Source: Rhodospirillaceae bacterium
Lineage (GTDB): Bacteria > Pseudomonadota > Gammaproteobacteria > Steroidobacterales > Rariloculaceae
NCBI GenBank assembly: GCA_002718345.1
Contig: PBDA01000063.1
Span: 1 to 47,788, forward strand
DNA length: 47,788 bases
Direction of reading: 5' to 3'
The position numbers and the translations under genes were made by a program. The notes below the pieces were generated by a model, which was given only the letters and a program-made list of their open reading frames with translations, was not told where the DNA came from and ran no database searches. Position 1 is the first letter of the stretch, and the number at the start of each line of letters is the position of its first letter. Of the stretch, positions 26,164-35,733 are shown one piece after another.

Positions 26164-28062
26164 ATGGATTACCCAAAAAAATTTGATTGCATTGTTGTAG
26201 GAGGAGGCCATGCTGGCACAGAAGCAGCCTTGGCAGCTTCTAGAATGGGCGCTGAAACACTTCTATTGACTCAGAACCTAGAAACCCTAGGGCAAATGAG
26301 TTGCAATCCAGCAATTGGCGGCATCGGCAAAGGCCACCTAGCAAAAGAGGTGGATGCGCTGGATGGAGCTATGGGCCGAGCAATAGATCGGGCCGGGATT
26401 CATTTCAGAATTTTAAACGCGAGCAAAGGACCAGCAGTACGTGCAACACGCGTACAGGCTGATCGTGTTCTTTACAAACTAGCAATCCGACATCAGCTAG
26501 AAACTCAGCCCAAGCTAAGTTTATTACAACAAGGAGTCGACGATCTCATTCTGAATGGAGACCGGGTTGAAGGTGTTGTCAGTCAGATGGGCCTTCGTAT
26601 AACGGCTCCCACAGTAGTATTAACAGTAGGCACATTTCTAGCTGGTAAAATTCATGTCGGGGACACGAACTATTCAGCGGGACGTGCTGGGGACCAAGCT
26701 GCCATAAAATTAGCTGAGCAGCTTCGCGCTCTTGGGCTTCGAGTTAGTCGCCTTAAAACAGGAACTCCACCAAGAATAGATGGCGCTAGTATTGACTACA
26801 CCCAATTGCAACCTCAGCCGGGAGACGAGGAGACCCCAGTATTTTCTTTTATTGGTCGTCGATCAGAACACCCACGACAAGTTCCATGTCATATAGCACA
26901 TACAAATGAAGTAACCCATGAAATAATCCGCGCTGGATTAGCTAGATCACCTCTTTTTAGTGGAGTAATTGAGGGCGTAGGACCACGTTACTGTCCATCA
27001 ATAGAAGATAAAGTCGTTCGTTTTTCAGAAAGAACATCCCACCAAATTTTTGTTGAACCAGAGGGTCTCGACACAAAAGAGATTTATCCCAATGGAATTT
27101 CCACAAGCTTGCCTTTTGATATTCAACAATCTTTTGTCCAGTCTATAAAAGGTTTCGAAAAAGCACATATAACTCGACCTGGCTATGCAATTGAATATGA
27201 TTTTTTTGATCCGCGTGATCTCCAGCCAAGCTTGGAAACCAAAGAAATTAAGGGTCTTTATTTCGCGGGACAGATAAATGGCACTACAGGTTACGAAGAA
27301 GCTGCTGCCCAGGGCATCGTTGCTGGAATTAATGCAGGCCGCACTATTCATGGAGAGACAGCGTGGATAACAGGGAGAGATGAATCATACATTGGCGTCT
27401 TAATTGATGATCTGGTTACACGCGGAACGTTAGAGCCATACCGTATGTTTACGTCAAGGGCGGAATATCGGCTTTCATTACGAGAAGATAATGCTGATTT
27501 GAGGCTTACGCCAAAGGGTCGTGAGCTTGGCGTAGTGGGAGACATTCGCTGGAATTCTTTTCAGGCAAAAGCAAAGCTCCTAAGTGCAGAAAAGTGTCGG
27601 CTCAGCAGTATTTTGGTTAGGCCTATAGACGTTCCTAAGGAATCCCCAATCGGAACCTTAAGTCGAGATACAAAAGCACATGACCTGTTGAGGCGCTCCA
27701 ACGTTTCTTATAAACAGCTAGTGGGGTTGAGTCGTGTAGGTTATATGGACAATCACTTAGGCCTTGATCAAGAGCAGGTTGAACAGGTTGGCCGGCAAAT
27801 AGAAATAGAGGCCCGTTACACGGGTTATATCAAGCGACAGAAGCAAGAAATTAAAAGGCAGCGTAAATTTGACACAATGATGTTGCCATTAGAGATAAAT
27901 TACTCTGAGGTAAAAGGTTTATCTAATGAAGCACGAGAAAAATTGGAGCAGATCAGGCCAAAGAGTTTAGGCCAAGCAAGTCGTATAGCAGGGATGACTC
28001 CCGCGGCAATTTCGTTATTGTTGGTTTATCTTAAGAAAAATAACTTTAAACGTATCGCTTAA
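26164..28062 (+). CDS. mnmG: tRNA uridine-5-carboxymethylaminomethyl modification enzyme MnmG
   Basis: The FAD-dependent partner of MnmE in wobble-uridine modification. The FAD-binding [19 protein letters not shown] is near the N-terminus. It is followed by [18 protein letters not shown], the second family signature [17 protein letters not shown] and [18 protein letters not shown]. The C-terminal helical domain ([14 protein letters not shown]) binds MnmE and tRNA. The length of 632 is normal. In most gammaproteobacteria rsmG follows directly; here the opp operon intervenes on the opposite strand, its last stop only 3 bases away. Confidence 0.97.
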   Translation: MDYPKKFDCIVVGGGHAGTEAALAASRMGAETLLLTQNLETLGQMSCNPAIGGIGKGHLAKEVDALDGAMGRAIDRAGIHFRILNASKGPAVRATRVQADRVLYKLAIRHQLETQPKLSLLQQGVDDLILNGDRVEGVVSQMGLRITAPTVVLTVGTFLAGKIHVGDTNYSAGRAGDQAAIKLAEQLRALGLRVSRLKTGTPPRIDGASIDYTQLQPQPGDEETPVFSFIGRRSEHPRQVPCHIAHTNEVTHEIIRAGLARSPLFSGVIEGVGPRYCPSIEDKVVRFSERTSHQIFVEPEGLDTKEIYPNGISTSLPFDIQQSFVQSIKGFEKAHITRPGYAIEYDFFDPRDLQPSLETKEIKGLYFAGQINGTTGYEEAAAQGIVAGINAGRTIHGETAWITGRDESYIGVLIDDLVTRGTLEPYRMFTSRAEYRLSLREDNADLRLTPKGRELGVVGDIRWNSFQAKAKLLSAEKCRLSSILVRPIDVPKESPIGTLSRDTKAHDLLRRSNVSYKQLVGLSRVGYMDNHLGLDQEQVEQVGRQIEIEARYTGYIKRQKQEIKRQRKFDTMMLPLEINYSEVKGLSNEAREKLEQIRPKSLGQASRIAGMTPAAISLLLVYLKKNNFKRIA

Positions 28063-28065
28063 TTC

Positions 28066-29031
28066 TCAATCATGAAGATGACAAGCAACAAGCCGCTGTT
28101 TGTTTTCATCTTCGATTGGTTTTAGTGTAGGTATTTTATCCTTACATATTTCCATAACTTTTGGGCAACGATCAGCAAAACGACAGCCTGGTTTAACATT
28201 TACTGCAGAAGGTATTTCTCCCGTGATCGTTGTAGAGGGGCGTTTACGTTCACTATCTGGATCTGGCTCTGGGTTAGAGGCAATTAATAGGTTTGTATAA
28301 GGATGCTTTGGATTAAAGAACACTTCATCTGAGCTGCCAATTTCAACAATCGTACCCAGATACATAACGGCCATCCGATCAGAGACGTAACGAACCATAG
28401 AAAGATCGTGAGCAATAAATAACAATGTCAGTCCGAGAGAGGACTTTAGTTCATCTAATAAATTTATTACCTGCGCTTGAACCGAAACATCTAGTGCCGA
28501 TATAGGCTCATCACACACAACAAATTCTGGTTCCATAATCAATGCACGGGCTACGCCAATTCGTTGCCGTTGTCCGCCTGAGAACTCATGTGGATAACGG
28601 GACATGTGTTCTGGCGAAAGACCTACTCTTATAAGCCATTCAGAAACCATGTCATTGATTTGTTTGGGGCCCAACTGACTATGAAGCTTTAGTCCTTCAC
28701 CAACTATCTCGCCAACAGTCATGCGAGGATTCAAAGAAGAATAGGGGTCTTGAAAAATCATTTGCATAGAAGTTGCGTATCGTTGGAAATCTGCTGGTTT
28801 GTATTTGCGCGGCAGAGTTTTACCCTTATAAAGCACTTGCCCCGACGTCTTTTCGTAAAGCCCAACAAGTGTTTTTCCAAAAGTTGATTTGCCTGAACCA
28901 CTTTCACCTACTAAGCCCAAGATTTCCTTTTGGTTTACGTGTAATGAAACCTCGTCTACTGCATGAACAGTCTTGTTCCTTCCAATTTGGAAATGTTTAG
29001 TCAATGATCTGGCTTCAATGAGCGCGCTCAT
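28066..29031 (-). CDS. oppF: Oligopeptide ABC transporter ATP-binding protein OppF
   Basis: The second ATPase of a peptide importer. Walker A is GLVGESGSGKSTFGK, the Q-loop reads MIFQDPYSSLNPRMTVGEIV, the signature is FSGGQRQRIGVARAL, Walker B is FVVCDEPISALD, and the switch histidine is in LFIAHDLSMV. The C-terminal oligopeptide-transporter extension has the cysteines of GCRFADRCP. The length of 321 is typical. It overlaps oppD by four bases (ATGA) and ends the leftward opp operon, converging tightly on mnmG. Confidence 0.92.
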   Translation of the reverse strand: MSALIEARSLTKHFQIGRNKTVHAVDEVSLHVNQKEILGLVGESGSGKSTFGKTLVGLYEKTSGQVLYKGKTLPRKYKPADFQRYATSMQMIFQDPYSSLNPRMTVGEIVGEGLKLHSQLGPKQINDMVSEWLIRVGLSPEHMSRYPHEFSGGQRQRIGVARALIMEPEFVVCDEPISALDVSVQAQVINLLDELKSSLGLTLLFIAHDLSMVRYVSDRMAVMYLGTIVEIGSSDEVFFNPKHPYTNLLIASNPEPDPDSERKRPSTTITGEIPSAVNVKPGCRFADRCPKVMEICKDKIPTLKPIEDENKQRLVACHLHD

Positions 29032-30071
29032 ACTCTCTCTTCTTTTACGAAGACTTGATCGGTTGCAACACTAGCTTTTGGGTGATGGAGCCAGCATTTG
29101 GCGTAGTGTCCAAAAGAAATTGAAAAGTTTTCGGGCCTGTTTTTTTGACACAATCTCATTGCATGGGGACATCGGGCAAAATAACCACAGCCAGTGGGTG
29201 GGTCAAAAAGATCGGGCGGGCTACCGTCGATAGGTTTAAGACTGCGTTTAAGGTCTCCAACATTTCTGGGCATAGCAGCTTTTAACCCCAACGTATATGG
29301 GTGAGAAGATCGATAATAGACATCTTCAACACTACCGGTTTCAACAATTTCTCCTGCATACATTACAATGACGTTATCAGCCATCCGTGCGACAACACCC
29401 AAATCGTGAGTTATTAAAATAATCGACATACCGGTCTCTTGTTGAAGCTCAGTCATCATGTCAAGGATTTGGGCTTGGATTGTAACGTCAAGGGCAGTAG
29501 TAGGTTCATCGGCGATAAGAAGCGATGGACCACAAGCAATTGCCATTGCGATCATTGCGCGCTGCAACATGCCCCCAGAAAATTCAAAAGGATACTGTTT
29601 TGCTCTTTGTCCTGAATCAGGAATTTTTACAAGATCAAGCAATTCTGTTGCTCTGGAGAAGGCTTTTGCATGACTAAAGCCTCTGTGTACCTGAAGAGTT
29701 TCGGCAATCTGGTCTCCTATGGTCATAGTTGGGTTTAATGATGTCATTGGGTCTTGAAAGATCATCCCTACTTTGGATCCCCGAATATCTTCTCCTTCAA
29801 TTGTTTTCTTCCCGAGGATATCGACTCCATTAAGTAAAGCAGCCCCTTTTGTTATTCGGCCAGGCGGCATGGGGATTAATCCCATGATGCTGTGAACGGA
29901 CACGGATTTTCCACAACCTGATTCACCAACAATAGCTAGCGTCTCCCCGGCCTGTACATTTAAACTCACGCCCCGAACAGCTTTTACGATGCCTCCGTAT
30001 GTATCAAACTCCACATGCAAGTCTTTTATCTCGAGTAAATGTGGAGCATCATGAGGAGTTGGCGTTGTCAT
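29028..30071 (-). CDS. oppD: Oligopeptide ABC transporter ATP-binding protein OppD
   Basis: The first ATPase of the importer. Walker A is AIVGESGCGKSVSVHSIMG, the Q-loop MIFQDPMTSLNPTMTIGDQI, the signature FSGGMLQRAMIAMAIACGP, Walker B LLIADEPTTALDVTIQAQIL, and the H-loop LITHDLGVVARMAD. The C-terminal part contains the conserved cysteine pattern GCGYFARCPHAM. At 347 residues it is normal in length. It starts inside the end of oppC (ATGA overlap) and overlaps oppF the same way. Confidence 0.92.
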   Translation of the reverse strand: MTTPTPHDAPHLLEIKDLHVEFDTYGGIVKAVRGVSLNVQAGETLAIVGESGCGKSVSVHSIMGLIPMPPGRITKGAALLNGVDILGKKTIEGEDIRGSKVGMIFQDPMTSLNPTMTIGDQIAETLQVHRGFSHAKAFSRATELLDLVKIPDSGQRAKQYPFEFSGGMLQRAMIAMAIACGPSLLIADEPTTALDVTIQAQILDMMTELQQETGMSIILITHDLGVVARMADNVIVMYAGEIVETGSVEDVYYRSSHPYTLGLKAAMPRNVGDLKRSLKPIDGSPPDLFDPPTGCGYFARCPHAMRLCQKNRPENFSISFGHYAKCWLHHPKASVATDQVFVKEERV

Positions 30072-31468
30072 TCTCTCGACCTCATGCGGGCATCAAGAGC
30101 ATCACGCAAACCATCTCCTAGTAAATTAAAAGCAAGCACGGTAATGCTGATAAATAATGCCGGGAATATAAGCTCGTGGGGGTGGTTTAGCATTGTTTGG
30201 ATACCCTCGTTACACATGCTGCCCCATGATGGTGTTGGCGGGGCCACGCCCATACCAATAAATGAAAGAAATGCTTCCACAAAAATTACTGTGGGAACTG
30301 CAAAAGTCAGCGTTACTAATATGACGCCAAGTGTATTTGGTATCATATGCCGTAATATTAGGTAATAAGTTTTAGCGCCAAGCAATTGAGATGCGCCAAT
30401 ATAAGCTTCCTCGCGTATCTGGAGTATTTGTCCACGTACAAGACGAGCTGTAGCGGGCCAACTGAGGACCACTAACGCAACCAACATAGGGAAAATACCG
30501 CTTTCTCCAGGGCCTATTCCAAATGCAATTTTGAAAAGAATCATGAATAAGAGAAACGGTAAAGCAACGACAAAATCTGCAAATCGCATTAATATTTGAT
30601 CAGTTTTTCCGCCAATGAAACCAGCCGCACTCCCGTATAGGATGCCAATCAAAACAAAGAATAGAGGCGCAATAATTCCTATAAACAGAGAGACACGTGC
30701 CCCATACATAAGCCTTGCTAGCATGTCTCTGCCTAAATAGTCTGTTCCCAAAGGATGGAACTTGATTAGAACCTCATCTCCTAGTTCGAGAGGCCCATTG
30801 GGACCTTCGAGCCCAGCAACTACGGCTTGATCAATAGTTATAACTCTTACGACATCTACAACTAGAGTTGTGTACTCAGCAACCTCTCTTCCAAGATCAT
30901 CAGTAGCGACTATGGAGTACCAAAATCTTGTCGGGCTTAAGTCCAGTAAGTCTTCATAGCTCACCCTTCTAGCATCGTAAATTTCTCCTATTGGTAGCCC
31001 TAAAGCACCATCTGGTTCTGGGTCATAAATATTCCGATAAACACGATACCCAGTTGCAGCAGGAACGGGATCCCACTCTAGCCGCACTGCTTGTGTAGTT
31101 GCTGGTTCCGCAAGGCGCACTTCTTGTGTCGCCCAAGTGGGTTGAGTTGATATTGGAGCTGGCTCAGTAGTCACTCCAGCCCATGGGTGATAAGGCGCAA
31201 CTATTTTTGCCACACGATTGGCTCCAGGAGGCGTGCTTAACTGGTCAAGGTCTTGTGCTGAGGGGTCAATCGTCCAAATCCACGGACCAGCTATGGTAAA
31301 CACAAGCAAACCAACTATTATAAAAAGTGAAATCAAAGCCCTTTTGTTTGTTTTAAGTCGGACCCAAGCGTCTCGCCAATAAGAGAGTGATGGTCTAGAT
31401 ATAGTTTGTGTTTCTCGCTGAAGTTTGATCGGTTCGAAATCAGCTGTTGTCAGGCTTAGATTGCTCAT
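30068..31468 (-). CDS. oppC: Oligopeptide ABC transporter permease OppC with inserted FN3-like domain
   Basis: A permease of the DppC/OppC family. TM1 is at about 44-65, the HPLGTDYLGRDML entry motif at 238-250, and the EAA loop (EEAYIGASQLLGAKTYYLILRH) at about 353-374. The protein has 466 residues against about 300 for E. coli OppC. The extra length is a loop of about 170 residues between TM1 and the entry motif, facing the periplasm. Within it, residues 125-208 read as a fibronectin type III domain: AVRLEWDPVPAATGYRVYRN, then RFWYSIVATDDLGRE. I infer a substrate-receptor or cell-envelope contact role. The transport core looks intact. It overlaps oppD by four bases and follows oppB by 2 bases. 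Confidence 0.9.
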   Translation of the reverse strand: MSNLSLTTADFEPIKLQRETQTISRPSLSYWRDAWVRLKTNKRALISLFIIVGLLVFTIAGPWIWTIDPSAQDLDQLSTPPGANRVAKIVAPYHPWAGVTTEPAPISTQPTWATQEVRLAEPATTQAVRLEWDPVPAATGYRVYRNIYDPEPDGALGLPIGEIYDARRVSYEDLLDLSPTRFWYSIVATDDLGREVAEYTTLVVDVVRVITIDQAVVAGLEGPNGPLELGDEVLIKFHPLGTDYLGRDMLARLMYGARVSLFIGIIAPLFFVLIGILYGSAAGFIGGKTDQILMRFADFVVALPFLLFMILFKIAFGIGPGESGIFPMLVALVVLSWPATARLVRGQILQIREEAYIGASQLLGAKTYYLILRHMIPNTLGVILVTLTFAVPTVIFVEAFLSFIGMGVAPPTPSWGSMCNEGIQTMLNHPHELIFPALFISITVLAFNLLGDGLRDALDARMRSRE

Positions 31469-31470
31469 AA

Positions 31471-32403
31471 TTATTCTAGGCGTACTCGAGGATCAACTAA
31501 CCCATATATAAGATCGACAGCAATAACCATGAATACAAGGAAAGCACCATAGAAAACGGTCGTACCCATGATGACGGTGTAATCAAGCTGCTGAACAGCT
31601 TGTACAAAAAATCGACCAAGTCCTGGAATTGCGAACACTAGCTCAACAACAAACCCACCAGTAGTTATAGCAGCAATAGCTGGCCCAAGAACTGTTATTA
31701 CAGGCAGAATCGCATTCCGTAACTGGTGTTTCATGAAAACACGAGTTGGAGGTAGTCCTTTAGAGTAAGCGGTTCGCACAAAGTCAGCGCTGATAATTTC
31801 AAGCATTGATGAACGCATAAGCCGGGTGAGAAAAGCCATAGTGCTCAAGCCTAGTACCAGTGAAGGCACTAGCATATGCAATACTGTACCCCAACCAGCA
31901 ACTGGTAAAATTGAAAAACCAGCCAAGCCATTTAATCCTACTAAAGCAAGCTGACCTAGTGCTGCTATGACAAAACTAGGTACAGATATGCCGAGGATTA
32001 CTAAGAACATAACGATAATGTCTGGTAGGCGATTTCTATATAAGGCAGTAAGGGCTCCCCATAAGACCCCACCAAGTCCAGCAAATACAATAGCCAGAAT
32101 TCCCAGCGTGGCTGATACTGGAAAATGTTCGCGAATAATATCGTTGACGCTTCGGTTTTGCTGAGTAAAAGATATGCCGAAATCGCCCCTAATCATGTTA
32201 CCCATGTATATGATGTATTGTTCGGTGATAGGCCTATCCAGCCCATAACGTTCTTCTAGGTTTCTTCGTATTTCCTCATTAACACCCCGTTCATTTATTA
32301 GAGGGTCTCCTGGCACGGAGTGCATTGCTATAAATGTTGCTGTTGCGATAAACCAGATCGTTATTAGACCTTGCAATAATCTTTTCAGGGTGTACCTGTA
32401 CAT
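31471..32403 (-). CDS. oppB: Oligopeptide ABC transporter permease OppB
   Basis: The partner permease of OppC, with six predicted membrane segments. TM1 starts at residue 10 (LLQGLITIWFIATATFIAMH), followed by SVPGDPL, a periplasmic helix RYGLDRPITEQYIIYMGNM and GDFGISF. The EAA loop is DFVRTAYSKGLPPTRVFMKHQLRNA, then the last segments with FVVELVFAIPGLGRFFVQAV, the usual signature, and the C-terminal DPRVRLE. The length of 310 is typical of the family. It lies 12 bases after oppA. Confidence 0.93.
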   Translation of the reverse strand: MYRYTLKRLLQGLITIWFIATATFIAMHSVPGDPLINERGVNEEIRRNLEERYGLDRPITEQYIIYMGNMIRGDFGISFTQQNRSVNDIIREHFPVSATLGILAIVFAGLGGVLWGALTALYRNRLPDIIVMFLVILGISVPSFVIAALGQLALVGLNGLAGFSILPVAGWGTVLHMLVPSLVLGLSTMAFLTRLMRSSMLEIISADFVRTAYSKGLPPTRVFMKHQLRNAILPVITVLGPAIAAITTGGFVVELVFAIPGLGRFFVQAVQQLDYTVIMGTTVFYGAFLVFMVIAVDLIYGLVDPRVRLE

Positions 32404-32415
32404 AAGCTTTGCAGA

Positions 32416-34119
32416 CTAAGGGCTTGGTGTTATGTAAGCATTCGTGTAATCAGGGTCTGGTCCAACAGCTCTTCTAACTACGCCTTTGAGCCTTCTATCT
32501 GTTATGTACACTCGGCCTCGTTCGTAGTTTGGAATTAATGCCACTTGTTCTATAAGAATTTCTTGTTGTCGCGCAAAAGCTTCCATCCGTGTTTTGGGGT
32601 CAAGCGATGACTGTGCCAAACGCACTGACTCGTCATATTCTTCATTAATAAACCGACCATTGTTGTTTGGATTCCAGGATGCAAAGAGCTCGCCAAATGT
32701 TAGTGGATCAGCAAAATCTGGGCCCCAGCCGTAAACGGCAAGATCAAAATCTTGACTTTGCATTTTCGCTAGTCGTTGTTTAAAAATCTGACGATCTATT
32801 CTTATATCTATTCCTAGTTCTGTTCTGTATAGGTTCTGGAAATACTCAGCTTGCTTCGCAGCACCTGGTGTGTCGTCAACTAAAAGAGAGATAGAAGGCG
32901 GACTTTCAATGCCAAGTTCCTCCATTGCAATACGCAAATGTTCTCTTGCGGCATCAGCATCGAGCGTTATTTGTTGGACGGGGTGTTCTTGGCGGAAAAA
33001 AGTATCTACGCCCTGAAGCCAAACAGGAAATAGGGATTCACCTGGCAGGTTTCCCGGAAGCTTTATAATTCTGTTAACCAGTTCCCCTGGGTCAGTTACT
33101 AATTGTAGAGCCTTACGCAAGTGCAAATTAGCCGTCACACGATCAGGCGCAAAGTTGAAAGCTAGAAACCAAACGCTGCCATCACCGAAGCGTTGCAATT
33201 GCCAACGTTGTTGAAGGACTTCGTCCAACTGCTCTGCGCCAAGATAATCCACAACAGCAACTTTGCCGTCCTTGAAAAGATTCAAAGCAGAAGTTGCGTC
33301 AGTTGTGAAGTAAGGCATGTCTATAACATTAAGCCTTATACGATCGCGCCCCCAGTAATTCTGATTTTTCTCTAGGCGTACGTGTGCACCGTGTACCCAC
33401 ACGGTCATTTGGAAGGGGCCGTTGTATAGAAGATCTTCCACGTCTGCTCCGTATCGTCCTTCTCGGCTTCGGTAGAAATCTTCTCGTATGGGGTTGTATG
33501 TTGAAAAGGCTACCAGTTCTTCAAAATAAGCAAGGGGTTGTTCGAATTCAACTTCTAGAATCCTATCGCTGACAGCATGCACTCCTAACGCTTCTATTGG
33601 AAGAGCACCAGAGTTAATCAATTCCCCATTTTTAACAGGGTAGAGTATAAAAGCGTACTCGGAAGCATTTTCTGGTGCGAGAGCAGTGCGCCAGGCGAAA
33701 ACAAAGTCATGCGCAGTTACTGGTATTCCATCGTTCCAGCGAGCATCCGGTCGCAACCAGAATGTTGCCCCGTCTTCACGAATTTCCCAACGTTCAGCAA
33801 CCCCAGGAGCCAGCTGATTGTTTTCATCAAACCGCAATAGGCCTTCCATCACATGACCAAGAAGGCTAATGCTTACTGAATCAGTTGCTCGTGTACTATC
33901 TAATTGTGGTGGCTCTGTTCGGAGTAACAAAGTGACTGTTTCAGAATCCTCATCGATGGCGTCAAGTGTGGCTGTGCTGCTTCCTGTTAAAGCCGATGCC
34001 CATGATAACAACGCCATCAATATAGCAATGCCTACGGTAGCTGCTAGTCCTAGCCATAGGAGTTGAATGCTGCCTGTGCGCGTTAGGGCCTCACTAGTAT
34101 CAGACTTTATGTTGCTCAT
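32416..34119 (-). CDS. oppA: Peptide-binding protein OppA, membrane-anchored
   Basis: A family 5 solute-binding protein that delivers peptides to OppBC. The family signature region appears as LAPGVAERWEIREDGATFWLRPDARWNDGIPVTAHDFVFAW in pieces, with later blocks YNGPFQM, LRKALQLVTD and DFDLAVYGWGPDFADP. The length is 567. In place of a standard signal peptide or lipobox there is a 17-residue cytosolic start followed by a long hydrophobic segment (about 18-43), so the protein may stay anchored in the inner membrane. An AGAGG ribosome-binding site precedes ATG 34119. This is the first gene of oppABCDF, and the operon promoter must lie in 34120-34258. Confidence 0.9.
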   Translation of the reverse strand: MSNIKSDTSEALTRTGSIQLLWLGLAATVGIAILMALLSWASALTGSSTATLDAIDEDSETVTLLLRTEPPQLDSTRATDSVSISLLGHVMEGLLRFDENNQLAPGVAERWEIREDGATFWLRPDARWNDGIPVTAHDFVFAWRTALAPENASEYAFILYPVKNGELINSGALPIEALGVHAVSDRILEVEFEQPLAYFEELVAFSTYNPIREDFYRSREGRYGADVEDLLYNGPFQMTVWVHGAHVRLEKNQNYWGRDRIRLNVIDMPYFTTDATSALNLFKDGKVAVVDYLGAEQLDEVLQQRWQLQRFGDGSVWFLAFNFAPDRVTANLHLRKALQLVTDPGELVNRIIKLPGNLPGESLFPVWLQGVDTFFRQEHPVQQITLDADAAREHLRIAMEELGIESPPSISLLVDDTPGAAKQAEYFQNLYRTELGIDIRIDRQIFKQRLAKMQSQDFDLAVYGWGPDFADPLTFGELFASWNPNNNGRFINEEYDESVRLAQSSLDPKTRMEAFARQQEILIEQVALIPNYERGRVYITDRRLKGVVRRAVGPDPDYTNAYITPSP

Positions 34120-34258
34120 CCAAACCTCTTCAGTAGAGTGTTTTGCCTTGTATGGGAGGTTAGCGCTGTCTGAATCCAGATGCTAGAGCGAATACAGAAG
34201 TTTCTATCTGATTACAACTCTTGTTCCTAACAACCCATATCATCCTATACTCACAATC

Positions 34259-34891
34259 ATGCGCGAACAGATTGTAAAACAGTTAAACGATGTGGGGTTT
34301 GTAAATAATGCGCAAATGATAGATTCTTTAACTGAGTTTCTAAGTCTGCTGATAAAGTGGAATGAGGTCCATAACCTGACAGCTGTGACTAAGCCCCACG
34401 ATATGATTGAACGGCACCTTGTAGAAAGTCTTGCCTTGAGTAGTTTTCTACAAGGCAATCGAATAGCAGATGTTGGAAGTGGCGCGGGCATTCCTGGCAT
34501 ACCATTAGCAATCACTGAGCCTCAAAGACAGTTCACGCTAATAGAGAGTCGAGCTAAGAGGGCTAGTTTTTTACGACATGTTAGCGGGAAGCTTGGCTTG
34601 AAAAATATACTTGTAGAGCATGTTCGTGTAGAAGAGTTGTCACCTGAATTGCCCTTTGAGACAGTGTGTGCTCGGGCAGTGGCGCCACTCAAAGATTTGC
34701 TAAAGCTTACTAAGAATCTTTTTAGGCCAGAGACCGTTTTGCTGGCGCTAACAGGAGAGAGCTTTGAGGGAGACTCTGCAACGCTTGAAGGCGGTTATTT
34801 TGCACAGCGAGCCTCAGGCTCAATTACAGAGCTCTTTAATGGTAGCTTGATAGTGGTAAAAAAACTTTCTGATTCAACATTTTATGACTAA
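34259..34891 (+). CDS. rsmG: 16S rRNA (guanine(527)-N7)-methyltransferase RsmG
   Basis: Methylates G527 of 16S rRNA using S-adenosylmethionine. Seen are the N-terminal LLIKWNEVHNLTAV, the SAM-binding IADVGSGAGIPGIPLAI, ESRAKRASFLRHV and CARAVAPLKDLL. The length of 210 is typical. A possible promoter (TTGTTC at 34221-34226 and TATACT at 34246-34251, spacing 19) would start transcription at about the ATG itself. No ribosome-binding site is visible, so the message may be leaderless. The gene overlaps parA by 8 bases. Confidence 0.95.
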   Translation: MREQIVKQLNDVGFVNNAQMIDSLTEFLSLLIKWNEVHNLTAVTKPHDMIERHLVESLALSSFLQGNRIADVGSGAGIPGIPLAITEPQRQFTLIESRAKRASFLRHVSGKLGLKNILVEHVRVEELSPELPFETVCARAVAPLKDLLKLTKNLFRPETVLLALTGESFEGDSATLEGGYFAQRASGSITELFNGSLIVVKKLSDSTFYD

Positions 34892-35648
34892 AAAAATTGC
34901 GATAGCCAACCAAAAAGGAGGAGTCGGAAAAACGACCACCTGCGTTAATCTTGCGGCTTCCCTGGCGGCAACAAAGCGCCGTGTCTTGATGATTGACATG
35001 GATCCCCAAGGAAACGGCACTATGGGTTGCGGAATTGACAAATCAAACCTAACCAAAAGCTTTAGCGATGTGCTGTTGGAGGACCTTGAGGCAGATGCAG
35101 TTATTTTGCCTGCCCCTATGGGAGGCTTTGATGTTCTTCCAGGCAACCAGGCTTTAACCCTTGCTGAAGTAGAACTTCTAGCACAGGGTGAGCGTGAATA
35201 TCGGCTTCGAAATGCACTAAAGCCTATCCTTAACAAATATGATTATGTGTTAGTAGATTGTCCCCCCGCACTCAATATACTTACTGTAAATGCCTTGGTA
35301 GCTTCAGATGGGGTATTAATACCCATGCAGTGTGAGTATTACGCGCTAGAGGGATTGACAGCTTTGCTTGAAACAGTGGAACAGGTCCGGTTGAAAGCTA
35401 ATCCAGCTCTTCAACTTTATGGAATATTGCGCACGATGTTTGATCCACGAAATAATTTAGCTAATGAAGTTTCTGCTCAGCTAATGAAACATTTTGGGGA
35501 GATAGTATTTCGCACAGTGATTCCACGAAATGTCAGGTTAGCTGAAGCACCTAGTTTCGGCATGCCTGCTATGTTTCATGATAAATATTCTCGCGGTGCA
35601 TTGGCCTACCTTGCTTTGGCAGGTGAAGTTAACCAACGAGATCCTTAA
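34884..35648 (+). CDS. parA: Chromosome-partitioning ATPase ParA (Soj)
   Basis: A Walker-type ATPase that moves ParB-parS complexes apart. The deviant Walker A is NQKGGVGKTTTCVNLAASLA near the N-terminus. It is followed by MIDMDPQGNGT, the Walker B region YVLVDCPPALN, and a C-terminal helical part with PRNVRLAEAPSFG. The length of 254 fits the short chromosomal ParA class without an N-terminal DNA-binding domain. It overlaps rsmG by 8 bases and precedes parB by 85 bases. Its target sites are in recF, about 19 kb away. Confidence 0.96.
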   Translation: MTKKIAIANQKGGVGKTTTCVNLAASLAATKRRVLMIDMDPQGNGTMGCGIDKSNLTKSFSDVLLEDLEADAVILPAPMGGFDVLPGNQALTLAEVELLAQGEREYRLRNALKPILNKYDYVLVDCPPALNILTVNALVASDGVLIPMQCEYYALEGLTALLETVEQVRLKANPALQLYGILRTMFDPRNNLANEVSAQLMKHFGEIVFRTVIPRNVRLAEAPSFGMPAMFHDKYSRGALAYLALAGEVNQRDP

Positions 35649-35733
35649 TTTGTTTTTTACCTTAATAAGCGTGCCGTGGTCCGCATGCGCTACAATTACA
35701 TGCCCCTTCTTATTGGATAACGACTAGGACACG

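Noticed and set aside
28590-28598. DnaA-box-like TGTGGATAA in oppF, and another near 3654-3662 in the GTPase gene
   Set aside because: Single copies inside coding sequence with no AT-rich flank or partner box; expected by chance.
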